Shown: positions 54,741 to 63,367 of the stretch, piece after piece
Numbering within the stretch: the stretch's first letter is position 1
Layout of the letters: every line of letters starts with the position of its first letter
Origin: Marinoscillum sp. 108
GTDB taxonomy: Bacteria > Bacteroidota > Bacteroidia > Cytophagales > Cyclobacteriaceae
Assembly: GCF_902506655.1 (NCBI RefSeq)
Contig: NZ_LR734819.1
Span: 1-64,000, forward strand
Direction: 5' to 3'
DNA: 64,000 bases
Translations under genes and position numbers: made by a program
Notes under the pieces: model-generated
The model's input: the letters and a program-made list of their open reading frames with translations, nothing else
Database searches by the model: none
What the model was told of the DNA's origin: nothing

Positions 54741-54759
54741 GGGAGCTCTCCCTGTTTTT
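54741..54759 (+). terminator. Weak terminator after mazG
   Basis: GGGA-GCTC-TCCC followed by TGTTTTTG, 20 bases after the mazG stop. The stem is only four to five base pairs. Confidence 0.35.
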
Positions 54760-54798
54760 GATTATTTTCATTGCTCATTAACCTAAATTTTTTCAACT

Positions 54799-55218
54799 AT
54801 GAATGAACTTAAAATCAATCATCTCGCAGTACTCGTTTCCGTCATCTGGATGTTCGTACTTGGATTTTTGTGGTACGGTCCGCTGTTTGGCGAGTCCTGG
54901 ATGAGTATGGTAGGACTTACCATGGAAGATGCTCAGGCCAACCCTCCTGGTGCTGGCGTGTGGATCACCAACGTGATCTCCAGTGTGGTTCCTGTGTATT
55001 TAATGGCCTGGTTTTTTGTGAAGATGGATGTACGGTCCCTGGTAGCCGGAGCTATTCACGGATTCCTCATTGGCTTTGCCTTCAATTTACTGCCAGGGAT
55101 GTCAGGAGGCATGTTTTCGGGCGATCCGTATGCATTGGCGTGGCTTGAGGGAGGTTTTCAGGTGGTAGGATGGGCAGTGTCGGGTATGATACTGGGTGCC
55201 TGGACCAAGACCAAATAA
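54799..55218 (+). CDS. DUF1761 membrane protein
   Basis: 139 residues with four membrane helices. The N-terminal FVLGFLWYGPLFGESWMSMVG and the early Asn-His pair (INHLAV) are typical of DUF1761, a small integral membrane family of unknown role. Start ATG 54799 has an AT-rich leader. It lies 37 bases before the SRPBCC-like gene on the same strand. Confidence 0.85.
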   Translation: MNELKINHLAVLVSVIWMFVLGFLWYGPLFGESWMSMVGLTMEDAQANPPGAGVWITNVISSVVPVYLMAWFFVKMDVRSLVAGAIHGFLIGFAFNLLPGMSGGMFSGDPYALAWLEGGFQVVGWAVSGMILGAWTKTK

Positions 55219-55255
55219 TTTCAAAACTTAATGGCAGGCGCAGGGTTTTTACCTC

Positions 55256-55702
55256 ATGCGTATACTTGTTAGTACCCGGGTGCAGGCTTCCTGCCTGGTG
55301 GTGAAGTCTGGCTTCACGGAGCAGCTTTTTTTGTCTTTGAACCCCCCGTTTCCTCCTGTAAAACTACTGAGGTTTGACGGGTGTGAGAAAGGAGATTGGG
55401 TGGCTCTTGATTTGAATTTCCTTCTTTTCAGGCAGCAGTGGATCAGTGAGATCACAGAGGTGTCTGAGGAGGCAGCGAGCTGGAGTTTTGTAGATATCGG
55501 CAGAAAGCTGCCTTTCTTCCTAAAAACATGGGAGCATCGGCATTCCGTCAAGCAGGTGGGTGAAGGTGCCGAAATTGTGGATGCCATTCGATTTACAACT
55601 GGCTCACTCGTATCTGACCTGTTACTTTACCCGATCCTTTGGGTTCAGTTTCTGTATAGAAAACCCATTTATAAGCGGTGGTTTAACAAAAAGCCCGCCT
55701 GA
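55256..55702 (+). CDS. SRPBCC-superfamily (START-like) protein
   Basis: 148 residues. The pattern of an N-terminal strand, a FPPVKLLRFDGCEKGDWVALDLNF stretch in pieces, SFVDIGRKLPFFLKTWEHRHSV and a long C-terminal helix fits the helix-grip fold of ligand-binding SRPBCC proteins. The tail is basic (YRKPIYKRWFNKKP). Ligand unknown; in these bacteria such proteins often sit near membrane or lipid genes. Its stop codon lies inside the following terminator. Confidence 0.68.
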   Translation: MRILVSTRVQASCLVVKSGFTEQLFLSLNPPFPPVKLLRFDGCEKGDWVALDLNFLLFRQQWISEITEVSEEAASWSFVDIGRKLPFFLKTWEHRHSVKQVGEGAEIVDAIRFTTGSLVSDLLLYPILWVQFLYRKPIYKRWFNKKPA

Positions 55703-55723
55703 AAACTTTCAGGTGGGCTTTTT
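55688..55723 (+). terminator. Bidirectional terminator between SRPBCC and thioredoxin-fold genes
   Basis: A 17-bp stem AAAAAGCCCGCCTGAAA / TTTCAGGTGGGCTTTTT with one G-T wobble and a tiny loop, flanked by A and T runs, serving both convergent genes. Confidence 0.9.
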
Positions 55724-55746
55724 ACTGATACATTGATCAATATATT

Positions 55747-56388
55747 TTAAGCGTCTTTCCATTTAATGGTACATCCGATCGCTCGCTGTGTGGTAATAGC
55801 GGGTTTCTTGCCGGCTAAAAGGGCATCAATGGCGGCCTCCACATATTTTTGTTTCACATCAGATGCTTCTCTGGGGCTATCATCAATGGCTCCAATGTAT
55901 TCTACCTTGAACTTGCCGTCCGCCTCTTTATTGAGCACATAGACGTGTGGTGTTTTGGACGCGCCAAACGCGGATGCAACTGCCTGGCTGTCATCCCTCA
56001 AATAAGGGAAAGAATATCCTTTTTCCTTTGATCGTGCCATCATCTCCTCCATGGAGTCTTCCGGTTGCTTGCTAACATCATTAGGGTTGATAGCGATCAC
56101 CGGAAAGCCTTTGGACGCATACTTCTGATCCAGCTGGATTATTCTTTGCTCGTAGAGTTTTGCGTAGGGACAGGTGTTGCAGGTGAAAACTACAACGAAT
56201 CCTTTTGCGGATTTATAATCTGCCAGCGAAACCATGGCACCATCCACATTTTTGAGTTTAAAGTCCGAGGCGTAGTCCCCAACTCCATAGCCATCTTCCG
56301 GCGTGTCGGTGGCACTCACGAATAAAACAGCCACAGTAACCAGCAAACCAGTCACTAATAAGAATGTCCTTTTCATATTTTCAGTCAT
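55747..56388 (-). CDS. Exported thioredoxin-fold (redoxin/AhpC-type) protein
   Basis: 213 residues with an N-terminal signal or anchor (about 6-26). The redoxin domain starts at GDYASDFKLKNVDG; FTCNTCPYAKLYEQRI carries Cys70-x2-Cys73, placing it with the redoxin group annotated as thioredoxin family in Bacteroidota. PHVYVLN has the cis-proline region. The C-terminal RAIGCTIKWK has a further cysteine. Start overlaps the tlpA-like stop (ATGA). Role: thiol reduction or peroxide handling in the periplasm; partner unknown. Confidence 0.85.
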   Translation of the reverse strand: MTENMKRTFLLVTGLLVTVAVLFVSATDTPEDGYGVGDYASDFKLKNVDGAMVSLADYKSAKGFVVVFTCNTCPYAKLYEQRIIQLDQKYASKGFPVIAINPNDVSKQPEDSMEEMMARSKEKGYSFPYLRDDSQAVASAFGASKTPHVYVLNKEADGKFKVEYIGAIDDSPREASDVKQKYVEAAIDALLAGKKPAITTQRAIGCTIKWKDA

Positions 56389-56852
56389 TTTGAAGTTAAT
56401 TTATTCACTACATTATCCAGCTCTTGCTTTTCGAAGCTGCTCTCGTAAAAATATCTATTTCCTTTTTTATCTATAAACAATGTTGCCGGAATGGCACCAC
56501 TCCAGCTATTGTCTATAGAGGTAATGTATTTGTCGTAATCTTTTTCGTCCAAAAGGTAGGTAGAGAGGCCGACCTCCTTTTTCTCTAAAATTCTCCTGGC
56601 TTTTTCTATGTCCTCCGGGAAGTCAAGGCTTACCAAAATGACCTGGGTATCGCCCTGGGTACCCAAAGCATTGAAGTAGCCAAGTTCTTTTACACAAGGA
56701 CCACACCACGAAGCCCAAAAGTTGAACACCTTCAGGTTGCCTGTATTTGTGTTGATGAGTTGCTCGAGTTCGGGAAGCTTAATAGGCCGTATTTCCTGTG
56801 CCGAAGCTACGCCTATGAAAAGCGTGCAAAATAGAATTAGGATTTTTTTCAT
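56385..56852 (-). CDS. TlpA/ResA-like periplasmic thioredoxin
   Basis: 155 residues: signal peptide ending ASAQ, thioredoxin fold with NFWASWCGPCVKE (Cys50, Cys53) and cis-proline GAIPATLFID. Such proteins reduce disulfides in apocytochromes or other exported proteins. Coupled to the next thioredoxin-fold gene by a four-base overlap. Confidence 0.92.
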   Translation of the reverse strand: MKKILILFCTLFIGVASAQEIRPIKLPELEQLINTNTGNLKVFNFWASWCGPCVKELGYFNALGTQGDTQVILVSLDFPEDIEKARRILEKKEVGLSTYLLDEKDYDKYITSIDNSWSGAIPATLFIDKKGNRYFYESSFEKQELDNVVNKLTSK

Positions 56853-57293
56853 TCTATGGTACGCATACGTGAAACCAACGATTTTGTTTAATCAACGGTG
56901 TCTTAATTGCACTTTTCCAATAGATGATGTAGTACAAATATGAACACGTTTGAGGTCATTTTTTTAATTGACCAGAATGGATTGGGTGACAGCCAAAAGG
57001 GCATACGGGAATGGGGAGGAGCCGCGATAAATGGTCAGATGAGGCCTGGGCTAAGATTGGGCTGTGGCTTTAACAAAAAGAGATCAGTAATCGAAATTTG
57101 AGATTTGATATTTATGCACATTTTATTCACTTTATCCACAACCCCTAAAAAAACGACCATAAATACCTGTAAAACAGATACTTATGTCGATGTACCTCAA
57201 TGAAATATTTGTGGATAAGTTCAAAATTTTTCTGAAGAACAATAACCAGCACAAATTCTTAAGGTATTGATGTTCAGTCGGTTGAATTTTTCA
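56853..57293. other. 441-base intergenic region
   Basis: The only gap above 300 bases. The left part (56853-57060) shows nothing recognisable apart from a CATATTTG -7-like element for the tlpA-like gene near 56934. The right part is AT-rich and holds a DnaA-box cluster (57112-57218). No open reading frame, tRNA or hairpin gene was seen. Confidence 0.8.
57112..57218. other. oriC: DnaA-box cluster, candidate replication origin
   Basis: Three perfect TTATnCACA boxes and one near match within 107 bases: TTATGCACA at 57112-57120, TTATTCACT (8 of 9) at 57123-57131, TTATCCACA at 57132-57140, and TTATCCACA on the minus strand at 57210-57218. An AT-rich stretch with near-repeats of AAATTTGA/AGATTTGA (57093-57110) just left could be an unwinding element. 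No dnaA gene is in the window; in Bacteroidota the origin is often not beside dnaA. A DnaA-regulated promoter is the alternative. Confidence 0.55.
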
Positions 57294-59054
57294 CTACTCT
57301 TTGGTCTGACGAATGAGCTTCTTACGATAGGCGTTGAATATCCTTGATTTGGAGATAAAGCCCAGATACTTTCCATTGTCTATAACGGGTAGGTTCCATG
57401 CTTGTGTGAGCTCAAACTTATTCATCACGGATTGCATTTTTTCCTGAGGGTTGAGATAGGCCGGAGGCTTCTGCATGATGGTTTTCACTACTACATTGGC
57501 CTGTTTTTCAGGGTCAAACATGATTTCCCGGATGTGATCCAGGGTCACGATTCCCTCCAGTTCGTTCCGATCATTGACCACCGGGAAGATGTTTCGCTTG
57601 CTCTTTTTGACCAGCCCTACCAATTCCTGAAGCTTAGCGTCGGGGTGAATGGTTAACAAGTCCTTCTCTACAATTTTCTTGAGGTCGATCAGGCTGAGTA
57701 CAATCAGGTCACTGTCGTACTGGATCAAGTCTCCCTTTTCGATGAGGTTTTTGGTATAGATACTGTGTTTTTCGAAGTAGGAGATGGTGGTGAAGCTGAT
57801 GGCTGAAACTAGCATCAGTGGGACAAAGAGCATATAACCACTGGTGATCTCTGCAATGAGGAATATGGCCGTAAGTGGAGCATGCAGTACCCCACTCATG
57901 ACCCCACACATACCTACGAGGGTGAAGTTGCTGGCGCTAATATTGCTACTTGGCAAGATGAACTGCACCACCCTTGAAAACAGGAACCCTGTGACACCAC
58001 CCATAAACAATGATGGAGCGAATACTCCCCCACTACCACCTGAACCCAGAGTGAGTGCTGTGGCAAAAGGCTTGGCCAAAATGACGAGAAGCAGAATGCC
58101 TATAACGATAAGCTCCTGATCAGCCAGGCCATAAAAAAAGCTGCCACTCAGAAATTTAACTTCATTGCCCTGCAGCAGGCTTTTGATGGACTCATAGCCC
58201 TCGCCGTAGATGGGCGGAAACACGAAAATGATCAAAGCAAGCGCCAGGCCGCCAAAGATGGCACGGCCGTATTGATTTCTGATGTTCTCTACAGCGCCTT
58301 CCACCAGATAGGTAATCCGGATAAAGTATAGGGATGCCATGCCTGATGCAATTCCCAGCAAAATGTACCAGGGAGTATCCCTGGCCGAAAAGGTATCCAC
58401 CAGCTTAAAAGAGAACAGGATGTCTTCTCCCAGTAAAACGATGGAGACCAGTTGTCCACTTACTGAGGCAATGAGGATCGGGATGAATTTGCTGATTTTA
58501 ACTTCCGTCAAGATGACCTCAATCGCAAAAATGACTCCTGCGATGGGAGAATTAAAGATGGCAGAGATAGCACCGGCAGCACCGCAGCCTATGAGCAGGG
58601 TTCTTTTCTTGTAATCGAGGTGGACAAACTGCCCGAAGTTGGATCCGATGGCCGAGCCCGTGACTACAATGGGAGCCTCCAACCCCACCGAGCCTCCGAA
58701 GCCCACTGTGATGGCGCTTTTCAGCATGTTGGACATCATGTATCGTTTACGGATGCGGCTGGAGCTCTTGGAGATGGCCCGGAGAATACGGGTGATGCCA
58801 TGACCTGGCGTATCTCTTACCACAAATTTACGGACGAGTACCGTCAAAAGAATGCCTATGACCGGGTAGACGATGTATAGGTAGTTGATGCGGGTGACAT
58901 CTATATTTTGCTGCAAAAGCTGCTGTACATAATGCACTGTACTCTTGAGGGTGACCGCCGCCAGACCTGCCGTGAGACCGATCACGCTCGCAACAATCAA
59001 GATAAAATTGTTGTCACTGATGTGTTTCAGTCGCCAGACCAAAAACGTCATCAT
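57294..59054 (-). CDS. ClC-family chloride channel/antiporter with CBS domains
   Basis: 586 residues from ATG 59054. A GTG at 59087 could add 11 residues, but a perfect -7 element eight bases before it would put the transcript start at or after that codon. Selectivity motifs: GGSVGLEAPIV (gating-type Glu in GLEAP), GSGGSGGVFAPSL and a late helix tyrosine region. Two CBS domains follow (about 455-580; VVNDRNELEGIVTLDHIREIM and LPVIDNGKYLGFISKSRIF), which bind adenine nucleotides in relatives. Channel versus H+/Cl- exchanger cannot be settled here. Confidence 0.93.
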   Translation of the reverse strand: MMTFLVWRLKHISDNNFILIVASVIGLTAGLAAVTLKSTVHYVQQLLQQNIDVTRINYLYIVYPVIGILLTVLVRKFVVRDTPGHGITRILRAISKSSSRIRKRYMMSNMLKSAITVGFGGSVGLEAPIVVTGSAIGSNFGQFVHLDYKKRTLLIGCGAAGAISAIFNSPIAGVIFAIEVILTEVKISKFIPILIASVSGQLVSIVLLGEDILFSFKLVDTFSARDTPWYILLGIASGMASLYFIRITYLVEGAVENIRNQYGRAIFGGLALALIIFVFPPIYGEGYESIKSLLQGNEVKFLSGSFFYGLADQELIVIGILLLVILAKPFATALTLGSGGSGGVFAPSLFMGGVTGFLFSRVVQFILPSSNISASNFTLVGMCGVMSGVLHAPLTAIFLIAEITSGYMLFVPLMLVSAISFTTISYFEKHSIYTKNLIEKGDLIQYDSDLIVLSLIDLKKIVEKDLLTIHPDAKLQELVGLVKKSKRNIFPVVNDRNELEGIVTLDHIREIMFDPEKQANVVVKTIMQKPPAYLNPQEKMQSVMNKFELTQAWNLPVIDNGKYLGFISKSRIFNAYRKKLIRQTKE

Positions 59055-59094
59055 CAAGCCGGAAAACTTTATTTTTTTGTTTGGCACCTTGCCA

Positions 59095-59102
59095 CAAAGG
59101 TA
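59095..59102 (-). promoter_or_regulatory. -7 element (TACCTTTG) of the ClC gene
   Basis: Perfect TAnnTTTG on the minus strand, 41 bases before ATG 59054. Confidence 0.45.
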
Positions 59103-59147
59103 TAATTTTCAGATTCAGGATAACTTTAATACAAAGTAAAAAAGACC

Positions 59148-59537
59148 ATGGACTTTACCCAAATAAAGGAGACCTGCTTATATGTTCGTGATTTGGACCA
59201 GACCAGACATTTTTATGAAGGGATTTTAGGCTTGAAAGTCATTTCACATCAGAAGCAACGACATGTTTTTTTCAGGCTTGGCTCCTCGGTGCTGTTGTGC
59301 TTCAACCCTGAGGCTACCAGAAATGAAACCATGCTGCCACCACACTTTGCTGATGGGAAGCAGCACATTGCTTTTGAAGTAGCACCTAAGGATTATGAAG
59401 GTGTGAAAAAAAGCATAATAGACTTGGGCGTGACCATTACTCATGAGCAGGAATGGAGGCCTTCTGTCCGTTCTTTCTATTTTGAAGACCCGGATGGTCA
59501 CGTGTTGGAGATCGTGCCGGCGGGGATGTGGGATTAG
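59148..59537 (+). CDS. VOC-superfamily (glyoxalase-like) protein
   Basis: 129 residues with two beta-alpha-beta-beta-beta modules: CLYVRDLDQTRHFYEGILGLKV and HIAFEVAPKDYEGVKKSIIDLG. Possible metal ligands are His113-type in QHIAFEV and Glu in GHVLEIVPAG. Members include glyoxalase I, dioxygenases and antibiotic-binding proteins; which one cannot be told. Divergent from the ClC gene and four bases from convergent map. Confidence 0.9.
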   Translation: MDFTQIKETCLYVRDLDQTRHFYEGILGLKVISHQKQRHVFFRLGSSVLLCFNPEATRNETMLPPHFADGKQHIAFEVAPKDYEGVKKSIIDLGVTITHEQEWRPSVRSFYFEDPDGHVLEIVPAGMWD

Positions 59538-59541
59538 GAGG

Positions 59542-60333
59542 TTAGATGACTAAGCCGTTGACTTTTTCGAGTGCTTCTTCCACATATTTGAAGGTGGAGA
59601 GAATTTCGGGCTTTCCATCTACCACAGCTACATTGTGTTCGAAGTGCGCTGAAGGCATTTTGTCTGCCGTCACGATGGTCCAGCCGTCGGAAAGTTGAAT
59701 AACCCGCCGGGTACCCATGTTGATCATAGGTTCTATGGCGATCACCAGACCCTCCTTTATCTTGGAGCCATGTCCTCTTTTGCCATAGTTGGGCACTTCC
59801 GGAGATTCGTGCATTTTCTTACCCAGTCCATGCCCTACCAGCTCACGCACCACTCCATATCCAAAGCTCTCCGTGTAATTTTGAATGGCATAGCCTATGT
59901 CACCCATCCTGTTACCTGCCACGGTCTGGGCAATTCCCAGGTAGAGGCTCTCTTTGGTGACTTTCAGGAGTTGTTTGATATCGTCGCTAACCTCACCTAC
60001 AGCAAACGTATAGGCGTGATCACCATAATAGCCATTTTTCAGAGCGCCAATGTCCATGCCCACAATGTCCCCTTCCTGTAGAGGACGGTTGGTAGGGATG
60101 CCATGCACCACTTGCTCATTGACTGAAGTAATAATGGTATTGGGATAATCATAAAGGCCCAGAAAACCTGGAACGGCTCCTGAATCTCTGATGTACTCTT
60201 CTGCGATCTTGTCCAACTCCAGTGGAGTGATGCCGGGCCGAATGTGCTCGGCCATAAGTGCCAGCGTTTTAGACACTATCAGTGCACTCTGCCGAATGAG
60301 TTCTATCTCTTCTTTGGACTTGTAATGGATCAT
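59542..60333 (-). CDS. map: Methionine aminopeptidase type I
   Basis: 263 residues from ATG 60333; the frame extends to GTG 60354 but a perfect -7 element covers that codon. All five metal ligands are visible: Asp in VGMDIG, Asp in YGDHAYTF, His in GHGLGKKMHE, Glu in AIEPMIN and Glu in FEHNVAVV. It removes the initiator methionine from nascent proteins. It stands alone here, outside the ribosomal operon where Bacteroidota usually carry another map copy. Confidence 0.96.
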   Translation of the reverse strand: MIHYKSKEEIELIRQSALIVSKTLALMAEHIRPGITPLELDKIAEEYIRDSGAVPGFLGLYDYPNTIITSVNEQVVHGIPTNRPLQEGDIVGMDIGALKNGYYGDHAYTFAVGEVSDDIKQLLKVTKESLYLGIAQTVAGNRMGDIGYAIQNYTESFGYGVVRELVGHGLGKKMHESPEVPNYGKRGHGSKIKEGLVIAIEPMINMGTRRVIQLSDGWTIVTADKMPSAHFEHNVAVVDGKPEILSTFKYVEEALEKVNGLVI

Positions 60334-60353
60334 ATACCGTGAAAATGGGAGCA

Positions 60354-60361
60354 CAAAAGTA
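60354..60361 (-). promoter_or_regulatory. -7 element (TACTTTTG) of map
   Basis: Perfect TAnnTTTG on the minus strand, 21 bases before the ATG at 60333 and adjoining the terminator of the upstream gene. Confidence 0.45.
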
Positions 60362-60363
60362 AT

Positions 60364-60398
60364 AAAAAAACCCTCCCGATAAAGGTGAGGGTTTTTTT
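60364..60398 (-). terminator. Terminator of the SPOR-like gene
   Basis: Stem AAAAAAACCCTC / GAGGGTTTTTTT with an inner CC/GG pair and GATAAA loop. A runs on the left give the T tract for minus-strand transcription; also works on the plus strand. Confidence 0.88.
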
Positions 60399-60429
60399 GA
60401 TTTGCTATATGAAAGTTATTTAAATAGGA

Positions 60430-61032
60430 TTAAGATTTTGTCACACCTTCCAGTACTTCTTTGATGTCAACTCTTTTGCCATCTTTGAAAGACACGATGA
60501 AAGCGTCTTTAACACCCATTTCACGCAGGTATTTTTTGAAAGTATCAGCTTCCCAATAGTCTCTGAATGCACCGATGGTGAATTTGTTCAGGTTACCATC
60601 TTTCTCCTGAGAGAAGTTTTTGGCCTGATCAAATTTGGCCAGATCTTTTTTGGCGTATGCCCCGATCTGTACTTTGAAAACCACACCAACGTTTTCGTTG
60701 ATTCCGCCCTGATCCGCATTGGCCGGTACGGCTGGTCTCGTGTTGGCTTCAGCCAACTCATCTCTGAGTTTGGACACCTGAGCCTGATAAGATGAAATTT
60801 GCTCATCCTTGTCAGCCAATTTGTCATCTACTCCAGCTAGCTCATTCTTCAGGCTGGCTGTCTGACTTTTAAGAGATTTATTTTCTTCTATAAGCACTTT
60901 GTACTGTTCTGGCTCCAGCGCTTTGATTCTCTTTTTCCACTCTTTTTGTTCGCTTTTCGACATTTGAGCTGAGGCGTTAAAACCTACAGTTACGAAAAAT
61001 ACCAGGAGTAATAATGTGACGATCCTTTTCAT
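60430..61032 (-). CDS. Exported coiled-coil protein with SPOR-like domain
   Basis: 200 residues: signal peptide (to FNASAQ), a coiled coil (about 45-105; ENKSLKSQTASLKNELAG, DEQISSYQAQVSKLRDEL) and a C-terminal domain (about 118-190) with VVFKVQIGAYAKKDLAKF and FTIGAFRDYWEADTFKKYLREMG, the pattern of SPOR peptidoglycan-binding repeats. Probably a periplasmic cell-wall-associated protein; partner unknown. Single-gene unit with its own terminator. Confidence 0.82.
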   Translation of the reverse strand: MKRIVTLLLLVFFVTVGFNASAQMSKSEQKEWKKRIKALEPEQYKVLIEENKSLKSQTASLKNELAGVDDKLADKDEQISSYQAQVSKLRDELAEANTRPAVPANADQGGINENVGVVFKVQIGAYAKKDLAKFDQAKNFSQEKDGNLNKFTIGAFRDYWEADTFKKYLREMGVKDAFIVSFKDGKRVDIKEVLEGVTKS

Positions 61033-61067
61033 GTTTTAATCTATTGATTCATAATTAATTACATAAC

Positions 61068-61083
61068 TAGTACTAAAGTACTA
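61068..61083. promoter_or_regulatory. Inverted repeat TAGTACT-AA-AGTACTA upstream of the SPOR-like gene
   Basis: Perfect 7-bp arms with a two-base spacer, 36 bases before the start. On the minus strand it includes TACTTTAG, a seven-of-eight match to the -7 element, so it may be an operator over the promoter. Confidence 0.4.
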
Positions 61084-61108
61084 AAATAACTAAAAAAAAC
61101 GCAAATTT

Positions 61109-62512
61109 TTACGACTTCAAGCTACCAATCATATCTTCGGGTTTCACCCACTCATCGAACTGCTCGCTGGTGAGCAGACCCAGTTGAATCGCTGCTTCGC
61201 GAAGGGTAGAACCTTCTTTATGTGCTTTTTTCGCAATTTTAGCGGCATTTTCATAGCCAATATGAGTATTCAATGCCGTGACTAACATAAGGGAATTTTC
61301 TAGTTTTTCCTTAATCACCGGATAATTTGGTTCGATACCTATGGCACAATGGTCATTGAAAGATTCGCAGGCATCACCCAAAAGACGCGCGGAAGTGAGC
61401 AGATTGTAAACCATCATGGGTTTAAAGACATTCAACTCAAACTGTCCGTAGATGCCACCGGCAGATACCGCCACATCATTTCCGAGCACCTGAGCACATA
61501 CCATGGTGAGGGCTTCACACTGCGTAGGGTTGACTTTACCCGGCATGATAGAGGAGCCCGGCTCGTTTTCGGGGATGGTGATCTCACCAATACCACTTCT
61601 GGGTCCGGAGCAAAGCATACGAATGTCGTTACCGATTTTCATCAGGCTCACGGCCAGTTGTTTTAGGGCGCCATGGGTTTCTACGATGGCGTCATGTGCG
61701 GCTAGCGCCTCAAATTTGTTTTCGGCAGTGACAAATGGAAGCCCGGCATTCTGTGCTATTTTTTGAGCTACCAGCACATCGTAACCTGCAGGCGTGTTGA
61801 GGCCTGTGCCCACAGCAGTACCTCCCAATGCCAACTCACTGAGGTGTTCCAGCGTGTTATTGAGTGCCTTTAAGCTGTGATCAAGTTGTGATACATAGCC
61901 AGAGAATTCCTGACCCAGGCTCAGCGGGGTAGCATCCATAAAGTGGGTACGCCCGATCTTCACCACATGTTGGAATGCGTCAGACTTGGCCTTGAGGGTG
62001 TCTCTCAGTTTTTTCACCCGTGGTACGGTGTGCTCCACTACTATTTTGTAGGAAGCGATGTGCATGGCCGTAGGAAAGGTATCATTGGATGATTGACTTT
62101 TGTTGACATCATCATTGGGGTGAATGAATTTCTTCTCGTCACTCAGTTTGCCTCCGTTCAGCACATGTGCCCGGTTGGCGATCACCTCGTTACAGTTCAT
62201 GTTGGACTGTGTGCCGGATCCTGTCTGCCAAATGACCAAAGGGAACTGATCATCCAGCTGACCTGTGAGGATTTCATCACAGACTTTCCCGATCAAATCA
62301 GATTTCTCTTTGGGCAGTACACCCAGTTCCAGATTGGCTTGAGCAGCAGATTTTTTCAGGATGGCAAAAGCCTGAATGATCTCCAGAGGCATGAGCATGT
62401 TAGCACCTCCTATTTTGAAGTTTTCTCTGGATCGTTGTGTCTGGGCTCCCCAGTACTTGTCAGCAGGGACTTGTACCTCCCCCATTGTGTCGTGTTCTAT
62501 GCGAATCTCCAT
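61109..62512 (-). CDS. fumC: Class II fumarate hydratase
   Basis: 467 residues from ATG 62512, matching the family start [28 protein letters not shown] in two pieces; the TTG at 62533 adds seven unlikely residues. The signature [15 protein letters not shown] and the active-site [15 protein letters not shown] are present. Iron-independent hydration of fumarate to malate in the TCA cycle. Confidence 0.98.
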   Translation of the reverse strand: MEIRIEHDTMGEVQVPADKYWGAQTQRSRENFKIGGANMLMPLEIIQAFAILKKSAAQANLELGVLPKEKSDLIGKVCDEILTGQLDDQFPLVIWQTGSGTQSNMNCNEVIANRAHVLNGGKLSDEKKFIHPNDDVNKSQSSNDTFPTAMHIASYKIVVEHTVPRVKKLRDTLKAKSDAFQHVVKIGRTHFMDATPLSLGQEFSGYVSQLDHSLKALNNTLEHLSELALGGTAVGTGLNTPAGYDVLVAQKIAQNAGLPFVTAENKFEALAAHDAIVETHGALKQLAVSLMKIGNDIRMLCSGPRSGIGEITIPENEPGSSIMPGKVNPTQCEALTMVCAQVLGNDVAVSAGGIYGQFELNVFKPMMVYNLLTSARLLGDACESFNDHCAIGIEPNYPVIKEKLENSLMLVTALNTHIGYENAAKIAKKAHKEGSTLREAAIQLGLLTSEQFDEWVKPEDMIGSLKS

Positions 62513-62547
62513 GTTTTGAGAATGTGTTTTCAATGAAATGACTTAGA

Positions 62548-62555
62548 CAAAATTA
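62548..62555 (-). promoter_or_regulatory. -7 element (TAATTTTG) of fumC
   Basis: Perfect TAnnTTTG on the minus strand, 36 bases before the ATG. No good -33 TTTG at the normal spacing. Confidence 0.4.
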
Positions 62556-62593
62556 ACACAAACTTGCTGACGTTTGCCCGTAAATAGAACTGA

Positions 62594-62625
62594 ATTGTCT
62601 CTTTGCCGTTTTAGTAGTAGGTTTG
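62594..62625 (+). promoter_or_regulatory. Promoter of the NarL-type regulator
   Basis: ATTG (-33) at 62594-62597, a 20-base spacer and a perfect TAGGTTTG (-7) at 62618-62625, 26 bases before the ATG. Confidence 0.5.
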
Positions 62626-62650
62626 CGTAGTTTAGAATTATTCTAAATAG

Positions 62651-63292
62651 ATGAAAAGCACAAAAGTTCTCATTTCTGACTTTCAGTTTCTAACAAGAGC
62701 AGGACTCATTCACCTCATTGGAGAGAAGGAGGAGTTTGAGCTATTGGGTACTGTGGAAGAGCCCGAAAATCTGCTGGGTGCCGTCTTATCACACCATCCG
62801 GATGTGCTCCTGATGGACTATAAAAGTCAGGACCCGGTGCTCCTTTCTTTATTGAAGCAAGTAGTCAATTCTCAGGCGACCAATGTATTGATCATTACCA
62901 ACGAAGATAACCGTCAGGCGATCAAGGATCTGTTGGAGTTGGGGATCAAAGGGATAGTGACGAAGAACTGCAGCCGTCAGGAGATTTTAAACGCCATTGA
63001 ATCGGTGGCGCTTAACACCCGCTTTTACTGCAACAGAATTCTGGATTTGCTGGTGGAGGAAGATAAGCGAGCTCGTGAGAATAATTGTGAACCCACGGAG
63101 CTGTCACCCAGAGAATACGAGGTGCTGAACCTGATTACGAAAGGATACCGAACGGCCGACATAGCTGAAACGCTGCATCTGAGTGTTCACACGATCAATT
63201 CACACAGAAAGAATATTCTCAAGAAACTCAACCTTAAATCACCAACGGAACTTATCGTCTATGCCATGGAAAGTGGACTGGTCAAAGTATGA
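62651..63292 (+). CDS. NarL/LuxR-type response regulator (orphan)
   Basis: 213 residues: a receiver domain (about 1-120) with acidic Asp10, phospho-acceptor Asp56 in LLMDYKSQ, Thr83 and Lys105, and a LuxR HTH (about 148-210) with LSPREYEVLNLITKGYRTADIAETLHLSVHTINSHRKNILKKL in pieces. Asp56 is kept but the acidic pocket has only one Asp at the N-terminus (SDFQF instead of DD). No kinase gene is adjacent. It precedes feoAB by 75 bases, so iron-related control is possible but unproven. Confidence 0.92.
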   Translation: MKSTKVLISDFQFLTRAGLIHLIGEKEEFELLGTVEEPENLLGAVLSHHPDVLLMDYKSQDPVLLSLLKQVVNSQATNVLIITNEDNRQAIKDLLELGIKGIVTKNCSRQEILNAIESVALNTRFYCNRILDLLVEEDKRARENNCEPTELSPREYEVLNLITKGYRTADIAETLHLSVHTINSHRKNILKKLNLKSPTELIVYAMESGLVKV

Positions 63293-63367
63293 TATAAGTC
63301 ATGACATTTCACTAGAAATCGCTATTGCTAATGCCGGAATACCTCAGTTATTTTGCAACCAAATAAT

